Below the pieces are notes generated by a model, which searched no databases, was not told where the DNA came from, and saw nothing but the letters and a program-made list of their open reading frames with translations. Source: Thermomicrobium sp. 4228-Ro (GTDB lineage Bacteria; Chloroflexota; Chloroflexia; Thermomicrobiales; Thermomicrobiaceae). From it: DNA of 64,000 bases. Every line of letters begins with the position of its first letter. Position 1 is the stretch's first letter. Shown here in pieces: positions 9,045 through 17,311 of the stretch. The stretch spans positions 62,001 to 126,000 of the forward strand of contig NZ_JAPFQM010000006.1 in NCBI RefSeq assembly GCF_026241205.1, written 5' to 3'. Both the position numbers and the translations under genes were made by a program.

Positions 9045-9986
9045 TCATTCTGCTACCAGAAGATCTCCGCTCACCGCTCTTCCGGCTGTGAACTGGACGT
9101 TGGCCAGCCGCCCCACCAAACGCGCCACCTCATGTGCAGCCAGACCACCCCAGCCCCGCGCCATCGCGGCTACGTAGAACTGGTGCGCCAACGCCGCGAG
9201 CGGCACCGGCGAGCCGACATCGTTCCCGAGGCGCATCGCGAGTTCCATGTCCCGCTTCATCAATTCGAGGCGGAACCCGGCTCCGCGCGATTCCCCGAGC
9301 AGTTCCGGCACAACCTCCGTCCACAGCTTCCAGCCACCGCTGCTCGAACGAATGACCTCATAGACTCGCGTCAGATCCGCACCGGCATTCGCCGCCAGCG
9401 CCAGCGCCTCACCGATCAGGATCAGACTGACCCCCGCGATGAGATTACCGACCAGCTTGACGACCTTTCCCATCCCCGGATCGCCGACGAGAAAGACATC
9501 GCGCCCCAGTGTCTGGAGGATCGGCAACGCTCGCTCGAACACCGCCGCGTCCGCACCGACGATGATCGTCAGATTCCCGTTCCGCGCCTCCGCTGGGCCC
9601 CCTCCCACCGGCGCATCGATCACGTCGATCTGCCGAGCACGTGCTTCGTCGGCGATCCGCTGCACCATCATCGGTGAGGCCGTGCTCAGATCGATCACCA
9701 GCGCTCCCGCTCTGAGGTGCTCCAATGCCCCTTCCGGGCCGATGTACACTTCAAAGAGTTCTTCGTCTCCCGGAAGGCAGGTCAGGAACACATCCACCTG
9801 GTCAGCAACCAGGAGCGGTGTCGGCACTGCCTCGGCACCATGCAGCTCGAGTGCTTGGGCAACCTCCCAACGGCGGTCGCTCACCAACACCCGGTATCCC
9901 GCCTCGAGCAGGCGAAGGACCATCGGGCGCCCCATGTTCCCCAACCCGATGAAACCGAGCGTCGGTCTCTCGCCCACAGATTCCAT
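9045..9986 (-). CDS. NAD-dependent beta-hydroxyacid dehydrogenase (3-hydroxyisobutyrate dehydrogenase family)
   Basis: A 313-residue member of the family that oxidises 3-hydroxyisobutyrate, tartronate semialdehyde or related beta-hydroxyacids. The NAD fold begins GFIGLGNMG (residues 11-19). The substrate segment is DAPVGGGPAEARNGNLTIIV, and GMGKVVKLVGN carries catalytic Lys177 and Asn181. The substrate is not certain. A role in valine breakdown would match the branched-chain transporter that converges on it, but that is contextual inference. The ATG at 9986 has GGGGAAGG very close in front. Confidence 0.85.
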   Translation of the reverse strand: MESVGERPTLGFIGLGNMGRPMVLRLLEAGYRVLVSDRRWEVAQALELHGAEAVPTPLLVADQVDVFLTCLPGDEELFEVYIGPEGALEHLRAGALVIDLSTASPMMVQRIADEARARQIDVIDAPVGGGPAEARNGNLTIIVGADAAVFERALPILQTLGRDVFLVGDPGMGKVVKLVGNLIAGVSLILIGEALALAANAGADLTRVYEVIRSSSGGWKLWTEVVPELLGESRGAGFRLELMKRDMELAMRLGNDVGSPVPLAALAHQFYVAAMARGWGGLAAHEVARLVGRLANVQFTAGRAVSGDLLVAE

Positions 9987-10184
9987 CCTTCCCCGGTCGG
10001 AACGATCACCGAGCGATCACTCACATGCAGGTCATCATGCCGAAAGCATCCTCCCCCGTGCAAGGGACTCACGCTCTGTTTCGCCAGCTGCACAGAGCCA
10101 CACATCCCCGGAACTGCAGCGGACCCTCTGCGATGCGTTGTCCGCAGCAAAGAACGGGGGTCAGCCAATACGCGTTGCCACTGC

Positions 10185-10874
10185 TTATCGCCGGCTCTGC
10201 TCCAGCGGCACCGCCACCACGATCAGCCGCTGGTCGTACCGACCAGTTGCCGGATTGTAGTTCCCAGCGCAGGTAATCAGCGTCAGCCGCTCCGCCGGTG
10301 TCGGTCCGACGATCCGCTCGACCGGAGCTGTGGCCTCCTCAACGGTTTCCAACCCGCTGACACGATATCGCGCGACCCGACCGTCAGCGAGCTCGAGTTC
10401 CACGATATCCCCAACTCGCACGCGCCAGAGGTCCCAAAACACGGCCGGCCCCACACCGGCGAAGTCGACATGCCCAGCCAGCACCACATTGCTCCCCGCA
10501 CCGGGGAGAGCGGTGAAATCGTACCAGGCCACCTCCTCGGGCCGGTCGGGTGCCTCCATCCGCCGGGACGCATCCAGACCCTTCGCAACGACCGGCGCCT
10601 CGACCCCGATGGCCGGAATCCGCAGCGCGACGATCCGGCTCTCGCTCGCAGCCGTCGTCGGGGTCACTGCCGCCTCAGCGGTCCGAGTCGAGGACGTGGA
10701 AGTCGGTCCCACGACGCTGGTACGGGTCGAAGACGACCGAACCACGACCGTGCCGGCTCCCGCACTCGCTCGCGAGTACCGGTCTCCGAGTGTGGAGGCA
10801 CCCGCCAGACCGAGCCCCATGCCGATCAGCCAGCTCGCCACCGCCAGTACCACCAGACCGACCAGCTGCCGCAC
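10185..10874 (-). CDS. Class F sortase
   Basis: A 229-residue membrane-anchored transpeptidase. An N-terminal hydrophobic segment (residues 4-28) and a Ser/Thr-rich stalk precede a sortase domain with His135 (LAGHVDF), Cys202 (TLITC) and Arg216 (GRYDQRL). The GPAVFWDLWRVRVGD stretch is typical of class F sortases. It should cut LPxTG proteins and attach them to the cell wall. The gene directly upstream (3 bp away) encodes a protein ending in LPATG, so enzyme and substrate are paired. The start is the GTG at 10874. Confidence 0.9.
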   Translation of the reverse strand: MRQLVGLVVLAVASWLIGMGLGLAGASTLGDRYSRASAGAGTVVVRSSSTRTSVVGPTSTSSTRTAEAAVTPTTAASESRIVALRIPAIGVEAPVVAKGLDASRRMEAPDRPEEVAWYDFTALPGAGSNVVLAGHVDFAGVGPAVFWDLWRVRVGDIVELELADGRVARYRVSGLETVEEATAPVERIVGPTPAERLTLITCAGNYNPATGRYDQRLIVVAVPLEQSRR

Positions 10875-10877
10875 TCC

Positions 10878-13592
10878 TCACTCCGGTTCCCGCTCCGTCC
10901 GCCGGTTCGAGCGGACCAGTCCGACACCCCCGAGCATGGCGCCGGCGAGTCCGATGACCACGAGACCGAACCCGAGTGCCCGCTGCCCGCTCCCGTCACC
11001 GCTCGTCCCCGTCGCTGGTAGCCCGATCGTCGGTGTCGGGGTCGCCCTCGGTGCGACGATCGGCGAACCGACTCCGAGCGCCGGTGTCGGTGTCACCGGG
11101 CGTGCTGTCGGCGTCGCGCTGACCGCCGTACTGGTGGGGCCAGCCGTCGGCATCGGTGTGACTTGCGGCACTGGGTATTCGTAGGCACCGATATCGCAGG
11201 CTGGCCCTTGCGGCCGCTCCACGTGCAGTTGGTCCTCCTTCGGACACTTCTGCGTTCCTGCTGCATCCACTGCCGGGCTCCCCAGGCCGAGCGCGTGGAA
11301 CAGCGTTCCACCAGCCGGATCGACCTGGAGTGGCTGCAGCCCAGCCATCGCGTTGACGAGGTCACCTTCCCTTCGCAGGAGACAACTGTCACGGTCCTCG
11401 AGATTGGTCCCGAGCGACCCTGGCGCCAGGCCGCCACAGTTCCCCCCACCCGGGCTCGCCGCGATCAGGGTACCCTGCACCGTGACTGTTCCCCCGTCGT
11501 TATAGAGCGCCCCACCCGCAGCAGCTGCGTTCGAGGCGATCGTCACGAACGACAGCGTCGCTGTCCCCTGCGGGCCGACCCACAGGCCACCACCCCGTTG
11601 CTGGCTGACATTGGTACTCACCGTCACGTTCGTGAAGGCCGCTGTCCCGAGAACGGCGATACCACCGCCATAGGAACTCGCCTGATTCTCGGTGATCGAA
11701 CTTGCCGACATCGTCAATTGCCCACCATTCCGCACGACGATGCCGCCCCCCAACTGCCCCGCGGTGCTCCGCCGCACCGCTGTATCGGTCACGGTCACCT
11801 TTCCGGTCTCGAGCACCAGAAGCCCGCCTGCATCGTTCACCGCCTGGTTGTCGATCAGCTGCACCCGCTGCAGGTCAGCCTGGGCCGCAGCCACGACTCC
11901 TCCACCGGACCCGCTCGTGCTGTTCGCCTCGATCGTGACGCTCGTGAGGATCACCTTGCCGAGTCCAACGATCCCGCCCCCATCGAGTACCGCCTGGTTG
12001 TTGCGGACGACAGTACCGCCGAGGAGCGTGAGGGCCTTGCTCCCCTCATGGTAGATACCGCCACCCGCGGCTTGCGATCGATTCCCTTCGATCGTCGCAC
12101 CCTCCAGGACGAGCTCTCCGCGGCTCCAGATACCGCCGCCGTCTTGCGTCGCCAGGTTGCCCTGCACGATCAGGCTGCGCAGGCGTCCGCTCCCGATACT
12201 AGCGATGCCGCCACCGAGTCGCGCTCGGTTGTTCCGCACGATCACCGTGTCCGGCGAACTCAGGTCGAGCGTGCCGTCGTTAGCGATACCACCTCCTGAC
12301 CCAGCTTCGGCGAGGTTGTTCTCGATCACCGTCCGGGAGAGCGCGACCGTGCCGGCATTGGCGATCCCGCCGCCGTCACCGTTCTCGGCCACGTTACCGG
12401 CGATGGTCCCACCGACCACCTCGACATTCCCCGCCCCCACGACGGCGATACCGCCTCCACCGTGCGTCGCGCGGTTGTCCCGGATCTCGCTGTCCAGGGC
12501 CGTCAGCCTGCCCTGGTCGGTCGCGATACCACCACCGTTGGAAGCCCGGTTACCCGCCACGACCGCGTTCCGCAGCGTGAGCAGCCCCTTCGCGACCCAG
12601 ATCCCGCCACCGCGGCCACTGTCTCCTTCGGTGACATCGGTGGGCACTCGGTTCCCCTGCACCAGTGTGCCCTGCAGCTCGACCTGCCCACCGTCGAGCG
12701 CGAGACCGCCTCCATCCGTCCCAGCCTGGTTCGCAGCACCGTCAGCTGTCCCACCGATGACGACCCGGCTACCGAGAACCACCCGACCACCCGCGACGTG
12801 CACCGCGCCACCGGTCTCCGTTGCACTGTTGCCGGTGAACGCCACCGTGCCGTCGAGTACCACTGTTCCCGCGACCGCGAGCGCGCCCCCCTTGCCGGGA
12901 GTACCGTCCTCCCCGGATTCACCAGCGGTGTTCTCCCGGAAGGTGACCCGCGCTCCCGTGAGCGTCGTCACGGTTCCTGAAGGTGCGACGTAGATCGCCC
13001 CGCCGTCTGCAGCGGCATGGTTCCCCTCGAAGGCCACCTCACCCAGCTGCAGCACGCCGCCGACCCAGATCGCGCCACCGTCGTGATCGCGTGCGTCGTC
13101 GTGCACCGCCTGACCACCGGTGAGGCGCACACCGTCGAGGACGACGGTCGCCCCTGGCCCCACGTCGAACAACCGGTCTGCCTCGCCGGCCCATCCACCC
13201 GCGATCGCCGTCTGGCTCGAGCCCTGGCCGCGTACCGTTAACGCCCCGCCCCGCTTGGTAATATCGAGGTCACCGGTCTCCGCAGTGTCGTCCGTTGCCG
13301 GAGGGATATCCAGTCGATAAGAACCGGCCGCCAAGTCGATCGTGACCGGCTCGGTCAGGTCGTTCGCCGCGAGGACAGCTGCGCGGAGCGTCGGGCACGT
13401 CAGACTCGCTCCGGAACCCGAGCAGGCACCGGTACCGTCACTGGTTCCTGTCACACTGATGGTGACCTCAGCAGCGCCGATCGGCGACGCGAACACGAGC
13501 GCCCCGCCAACCGCCGCCAGTGCCAGCGACCCCACGAGCAACGTAACCTGCAAACCTTTCCAGTGCACTCCGCCTGCCCTTCCGCTGCGCAC
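10878..13592 (-). CDS. LPATG-anchored right-handed beta-helix surface protein
   Basis: A 904-residue exported protein. An N-terminal signal (hydrophobic, ending SPIGAAEV) is followed by a CSLREA-like opening with LRAAVLAANDL. About 25 coils of a parallel beta-helix come next, each carrying GGGI or GGAI turns and Asn ladders such as NNRARLGGGIASIGSG. A choice-of-anchor-Q-like segment (LGLGSPAVDAAGTQKC, then CDIGAYEY) and a Pro/Thr linker precede LPATG at 858-862, a membrane helix and a basic tail. It is the likely sortase substrate and perhaps an adhesin or wall-layer protein. The GTG at 13592 has GGGAG 5 nt upstream; GTG 13568 is an alternative start. Confidence 0.88.
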   Translation of the reverse strand: MRSGRAGGVHWKGLQVTLLVGSLALAAVGGALVFASPIGAAEVTISVTGTSDGTGACSGSGASLTCPTLRAAVLAANDLTEPVTIDLAAGSYRLDIPPATDDTAETGDLDITKRGGALTVRGQGSSQTAIAGGWAGEADRLFDVGPGATVVLDGVRLTGGQAVHDDARDHDGGAIWVGGVLQLGEVAFEGNHAAADGGAIYVAPSGTVTTLTGARVTFRENTAGESGEDGTPGKGGALAVAGTVVLDGTVAFTGNSATETGGAVHVAGGRVVLGSRVVIGGTADGAANQAGTDGGGLALDGGQVELQGTLVQGNRVPTDVTEGDSGRGGGIWVAKGLLTLRNAVVAGNRASNGGGIATDQGRLTALDSEIRDNRATHGGGGIAVVGAGNVEVVGGTIAGNVAENGDGGGIANAGTVALSRTVIENNLAEAGSGGGIANDGTLDLSSPDTVIVRNNRARLGGGIASIGSGRLRSLIVQGNLATQDGGGIWSRGELVLEGATIEGNRSQAAGGGIYHEGSKALTLLGGTVVRNNQAVLDGGGIVGLGKVILTSVTIEANSTSGSGGGVVAAAQADLQRVQLIDNQAVNDAGGLLVLETGKVTVTDTAVRRSTAGQLGGGIVVRNGGQLTMSASSITENQASSYGGGIAVLGTAAFTNVTVSTNVSQQRGGGLWVGPQGTATLSFVTIASNAAAAGGALYNDGGTVTVQGTLIAASPGGGNCGGLAPGSLGTNLEDRDSCLLRREGDLVNAMAGLQPLQVDPAGGTLFHALGLGSPAVDAAGTQKCPKEDQLHVERPQGPACDIGAYEYPVPQVTPMPTAGPTSTAVSATPTARPVTPTPALGVGSPIVAPRATPTPTIGLPATGTSGDGSGQRALGFGLVVIGLAGAMLGGVGLVRSNRRTEREPE

Positions 13593-13660
13593 ACACGCTC
13601 CCGCGACCGGCTCACGCGCCAGCTCCGCGCGACCGTCCCTTCTTGGCGTCGCTTAACGCC

Positions 13661-14938
13661 CTACCGGCGCAAGTTCACGAGTTCCTGCAGGACTTCGTCG
13701 CTCGTCGTAATGACACGCGAGTTCGCCTGGAATCCGCGCTGGGCCATGATCATGCTGGTGAACTCCTGCGCCAGGTCGACGTTCGACATCTCCAGATAGC
13801 CGCTGGCGATCTTGCCGCGTCCTCCCGAGTCAGCTGGACCGACGATCGGCTCACCGGAGTTGACCGTCGGCAAGTACGCATTCCCGCCGACCTTCATGAG
13901 ACCACCAGGATTGGTGAACAGCGCCAGCGCGATCTGCCCGATCACCTTCGTCACGCCGTTGGAGTAGATACCCAGCACCTCGCCCGACTGGCTCACCGTG
14001 AACGTCGTCAGCGAGCCAGCCGGTGCGCCGTTGGCCGCAGCGTTCGCCGTGGACGGGGCCGCGAGCTGCGTCAACCGTGAGAAGTCCGGGGTGACGCTCA
14101 CTATCCCCGCCCCACCGGCTGTCGCATCCAGGTCGACCGCTCCGATCGTCGAGTTGGTCAAATCGAGATTCCCATTCGCGTCGAACTGGAGCGTCCCCGT
14201 CGTCGCCCCACCGAGCGTGAAGTCTGGATCGGCTGCGTCTTCGTCCGCCGACGTCCGGGGATCGTCTTGCTGGATCGTGTAGTCCCACGTGTTCGCACCC
14301 GTCTTCTCGAAGAGGATATAGAACTCGTGTCGCTTCCCTTGCGAGTCGACCACGCTCACCTTGGTCACGTAGTGCGGCGGGGTCGCTGCGGTACTCTGGT
14401 TCGCGTCCAGGTTCCCCTGCACCGTGAGCTGGGTCGTCGGCACGGCATCGAGTTGCTGCCCGATCGGAATGGTGATAGGCCCCACCGGCCCGGCCGTATC
14501 GACCTTGCCGTCGGCATCCGCTTGCCAGCCGAGCACGTAGAAACCGGTCGACGGGTTGACCAGTCGGAGATCCGAACCGATATCGAACGCTCCGTCCCGC
14601 GTGTAGAGCGTCTGCGAGCCATCGCTCACCACGAAGAAGCCGTCACCCTGGATCGCGAGGTCGCTCGGCTTCCCGGTGAGCTGCAGCGCTCCCTGGGTGT
14701 GGATCGTATCGACCGCGCCGACGACTGAACCGAGTCCGATCTGCAGCGGGTTGATGCCGCCCCGCTGCTCGGTCGGGCCGCTCGCCCCGCGCACCAGCTG
14801 GCTCAGGATATCCGTGAAGCGCACGCGCCCGACCTTGAAGCCGGTGGTGTTGACGTTGGCGATGTTGTTGCCGATCACGTCCATCCACGTCTGGTGTGCT
14901 CGCAACCCGGAGATCGCGGAAAACATCGATCGCATCAT
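13661..14938 (-). CDS. flgE: Flagellar hook protein FlgE
   Basis: A 425-residue axial protein. The N-terminus MFSAISGLRAHQTWMDVIGN continues into NIANVNTTGFKVGRVRF, and the C-terminus SNVDLAQEFTSMIMAQRGFQ continues into ANSRVITTSDEVLQELVNL: the two halves of the flagellar rod/hook coiled-coil signature. The central D1/D2 region carries the usual GDGFFVVSDG loop. It polymerises into the hook with FlgD as cap and FliK as ruler, both encoded just upstream. Two ATGs (14938, 14935) follow GGGGGACGAG; either could be used. It is the last recognised flagellar gene of the operon. Confidence 0.93.
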   Translation of the reverse strand: MMRSMFSAISGLRAHQTWMDVIGNNIANVNTTGFKVGRVRFTDILSQLVRGASGPTEQRGGINPLQIGLGSVVGAVDTIHTQGALQLTGKPSDLAIQGDGFFVVSDGSQTLYTRDGAFDIGSDLRLVNPSTGFYVLGWQADADGKVDTAGPVGPITIPIGQQLDAVPTTQLTVQGNLDANQSTAATPPHYVTKVSVVDSQGKRHEFYILFEKTGANTWDYTIQQDDPRTSADEDAADPDFTLGGATTGTLQFDANGNLDLTNSTIGAVDLDATAGGAGIVSVTPDFSRLTQLAAPSTANAAANGAPAGSLTTFTVSQSGEVLGIYSNGVTKVIGQIALALFTNPGGLMKVGGNAYLPTVNSGEPIVGPADSGGRGKIASGYLEMSNVDLAQEFTSMIMAQRGFQANSRVITTSDEVLQELVNLRR

Positions 14939-14976
14939 GGCTCGTCCCCCGATCCTTTCCTCGTTGGCGTCCGCAC

Positions 14977-15495
14977 TTACGCCTCACCGGGCAACGTTGG
15001 CGTGTCCGCACCGCCGTCCCCTGTACGCCCGGAGCTGCTGTCACCAGCTCGCGTGTCGTTCCCTTCTTTCGGCATGGCCACGCTCACGACGTCCTGCACG
15101 GCCACCCGCTGTCCACTATCCAGCTCGAGCACCGCGGTACCGTCCAGGATCGTTGCCCGCACCACCGTCCCGCTCACCAGCTCGCGACTCGAGCGCTCCA
15201 ACCCGCTCACCACTTTGCCGAGATAGCTCGCCACCTGGCCGAGCGCCGCATGCTGAGCCATGGCCGCGACCGTCTCGTTGAGCTGCTGGAGCTGCTCTAG
15301 CGCGTTGAGTTGCGCGAGCTGTGCGATGAATTCGCGGTCCTGCATCGGATTGAGCGGGTCCTGGTTCTTGAGCTGGGCGACCAGCAGCATCAGGAACGCG
15401 TGCTTGTCCAGCCTCCCACCTGGCCCGACCGAACCGGTGTTCCCAGTCGAACTCGTCGTCGCGGGGCTGCTGGCCGTAATGCCGTTCACGCTCAT
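14977..15495 (-). CDS. flgD: Flagellar hook-capping protein FlgD
   Basis: A 172-residue protein with the FlgD core FLMLLVAQLKNQDPLNPMQD, then EFIAQLAQLNALEQLQQLN. After it come a short FLASH-type region and a Gly/Asp-rich tail. It caps the growing hook and is lost when the hook is complete. It lacks the longer beta-domain of larger FlgD proteins. The ATG at 15495 follows GAGGAGGGGCGAGG. Confidence 0.92.
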   Translation of the reverse strand: MSVNGITASSPATTSSTGNTGSVGPGGRLDKHAFLMLLVAQLKNQDPLNPMQDREFIAQLAQLNALEQLQQLNETVAAMAQHAALGQVASYLGKVVSGLERSSRELVSGTVVRATILDGTAVLELDSGQRVAVQDVVSVAMPKEGNDTRAGDSSSGRTGDGGADTPTLPGEA

Positions 15496-15507
15496 CCTCG
15501 CCCCTCC

Positions 15508-16863
15508 TCACACCCGTGTATCGACCAGGCCGCTCATCTCGAGTTGGCCCACCCGAACCGACTCGTCTCCCGGGCTCACCCGGTCACTCGTCGGCGCGCC
15601 GCTCCAGCGGCCGGATCCGGTATCGCTCGCGAACCCGTGTTGTCCACCGTTCCATCCCGTTCCGGACTGCCCACCGCCCAGCGTCCCCTGCCCGCTCGCC
15701 GCGAATCCTGGCTGGACCTCGACGCGCTGCACAGCGAACCCGCTCGCCGCCAACGCTGTCCGCAGCCCCTCGCGCCCAGCCTCCAACGCCTGGTGCACGT
15801 CCGGTCGACTGGCTGCCAGCGTCACCTCGAGGCGCCCGCCGATTTCCCGCACCCGGATGTCCACCACACCGAGCTCCGGCGGTTCCAGACGCACCCGGAT
15901 CTGCCGCGCGCCACGCTCCAGCGCCCGCGATAGTTCTTCCTGCACCTGCCCAGCCACGTCCGCATCGGGCACCGGCCCCCCCGCCTCCACGGGGCGAGCC
16001 AACCCGCGCTGTTCGATGCCCGGCACGGTCGCTGCATTCGGCAGTATGCCGATCCGTTCCTCAGCCGCAGCCCGCTCTGGTTCGACCGAATGCCTGGACA
16101 GCACCCCCTCGAGGTTCGCCGGCTCGGGGATCAGCACCGCGTCACCAACCTTGGCCGTCCGCGGGACGACCTGACCAGCCTGTGACACCGCATCCGACCC
16201 GACCGCTGCCTCCGCTGGGATTTGCCGTGGCTGTCCTGTCCGTACTCTAGCCTGTTCCGTCTTGCCTGGGACCGCGACCGATCCGAGCAGCTGCGATACG
16301 GTGCCTGCTGCGCTCTCTTCGGTAGCCAGTACGCCCGCCAGTGGCGCGGCGTCGCGCAGCGCGCCCTCCACCTCGGCGAGTCCCGCTCCCGCCGAGGTGG
16401 CCGCCGCCAGGCTCTCGGCCAGGCTGGTTGCCGTCTGCTCTCCGCTCGGAGCGAGACTCGGTGACCCATCGCCAGTGACCGGCTGCGCCAGCTGCTGTGC
16501 AGGACCGACGGCACTGACCGTCTGGACACCGACTGGCGCTACCTCTGGTGACGGTAGGGACGCTTCCTCGCCGAGTACCGGTGACGCCCGTACTCCGACC
16601 GGGATCGGGAAGGATCCAGTCAGCGCCAGCAGCGCGAACACGTCATGCTCGTCGCGCAGGACCTTCTTCGGACTTTCGGCCTGTCCGGAAGCGTCGAGCT
16701 TGGGCGCGCTCGCGTCACCGTCCGCAACCGACGCCGCCGCCTCACCGAGTCCCAGGAACGCCGCGAGCAGCAGCAGGAACGCGTCACCAGTCGTCGGCGC
16801 GACCGAACCCGGCCCTCGCGGCATCCCCTCGTTGACCGTCGGACTGGAGATCGGGAGTACCAC
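15508..16863 (-). CDS. fliK: Flagellar hook-length control protein FliK
   Basis: A 451-residue protein with the FliK pattern: a long, low-complexity, Ala/Val/Pro-rich N-terminal half, then a C-terminal export-gate switch domain with IRVRLEPPELGVVDIRVREI, which matches the LxPxxLGxVxV core, and a Gly/Ser-rich tail. It measures the hook and switches the export apparatus to filament substrates. The GTG at 16863 follows GAGGAGG. The gene lies between flgB and flgD. Confidence 0.88.
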   Translation of the reverse strand: MVLPISSPTVNEGMPRGPGSVAPTTGDAFLLLLAAFLGLGEAAASVADGDASAPKLDASGQAESPKKVLRDEHDVFALLALTGSFPIPVGVRASPVLGEEASLPSPEVAPVGVQTVSAVGPAQQLAQPVTGDGSPSLAPSGEQTATSLAESLAAATSAGAGLAEVEGALRDAAPLAGVLATEESAAGTVSQLLGSVAVPGKTEQARVRTGQPRQIPAEAAVGSDAVSQAGQVVPRTAKVGDAVLIPEPANLEGVLSRHSVEPERAAAEERIGILPNAATVPGIEQRGLARPVEAGGPVPDADVAGQVQEELSRALERGARQIRVRLEPPELGVVDIRVREIGGRLEVTLAASRPDVHQALEAGREGLRTALAASGFAVQRVEVQPGFAASGQGTLGGGQSGTGWNGGQHGFASDTGSGRWSGAPTSDRVSPGDESVRVGQLEMSGLVDTRV

Positions 16864-16884
16864 CGCCGCACCTCCTCAACCGGT

Positions 16885-17301
16885 TTAGCTGCCTTGGCCA
16901 CCGCTCGCCATCGCCCGCAGCATCGCCAGCCGCCGGGCGAGGATCTCGCTCACCGCGCTGTAGCGCAGCGTCGTCTCGGCCAGGAGCCCCATCTGTTGCT
17001 CGATGTCGACATTGTTACCGTCGGCCCGATACCGGGTGCCACGCAGTTCGACCACTTCCGGCTCCACACTCGCAGCCGAGACCGGCGTGGTAGCGATGTG
17101 CCGCGGATCGGTACGCGCCAGCGGCAGCGGCGCGAATCGCCCGCTGAGCATCGATTCGAGGAGGTCCTCGAACCGCACTGCCTGCGCCTGAAAACCAGGC
17201 GTGTCGGCATTCGCCACATTGCTCGCCGTCACCTGCTGCCGGAGAGCGAGTGCATCGAGCGTCCTCGCCAGGATGCCGATCGGACCGACCGTGCCTGCCA
17301 T
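16885..17301 (-). CDS. flgB: Flagellar basal-body rod protein FlgB
   Basis: A 138-residue proximal rod protein. The N-terminus ALALRQQVTASNVANADTPG continues into FQAQAVRFED, and the C-terminus NVDIEQQMGLLAETTLRYSA is typical of FlgB rather than FlgC, FlgF or FlgG. In most bacteria flgB stands directly before flgC at the head of this operon. Here flgC and fliE are at the head and flgB sits seven genes later, behind the peptidoglycan hydrolase. The ATG at 17301 follows GAGGTGAG. Confidence 0.88.
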   Translation of the reverse strand: MAGTVGPIGILARTLDALALRQQVTASNVANADTPGFQAQAVRFEDLLESMLSGRFAPLPLARTDPRHIATTPVSAASVEPEVVELRGTRYRADGNNVDIEQQMGLLAETTLRYSAVSEILARRLAMLRAMASGGQGS

Positions 17302-17311
17302 CGCTCACCTC

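Noticed and set aside
11163-12299. A long plus-strand frame (and many like it elsewhere) antisense to the beta-helix gene
   Set aside because: Such frames come from the high GC content. They lack ribosome binding sites and family similarity and lie over well-supported genes.
11450-13100. Regular short repeats that could suggest a CRISPR array or tandem DNA repeat
   Set aside because: The repeats are degenerate at the DNA level and reflect the GGGI/GGAI turns of the beta-helix protein in one long frame.
10878-13592. An autotransporter or polymorphic outer-membrane protein
   Set aside because: The GGGI repeats look similar, but there is no beta-barrel; the C-terminus is an LPATG sorting signal with a sortase next door.
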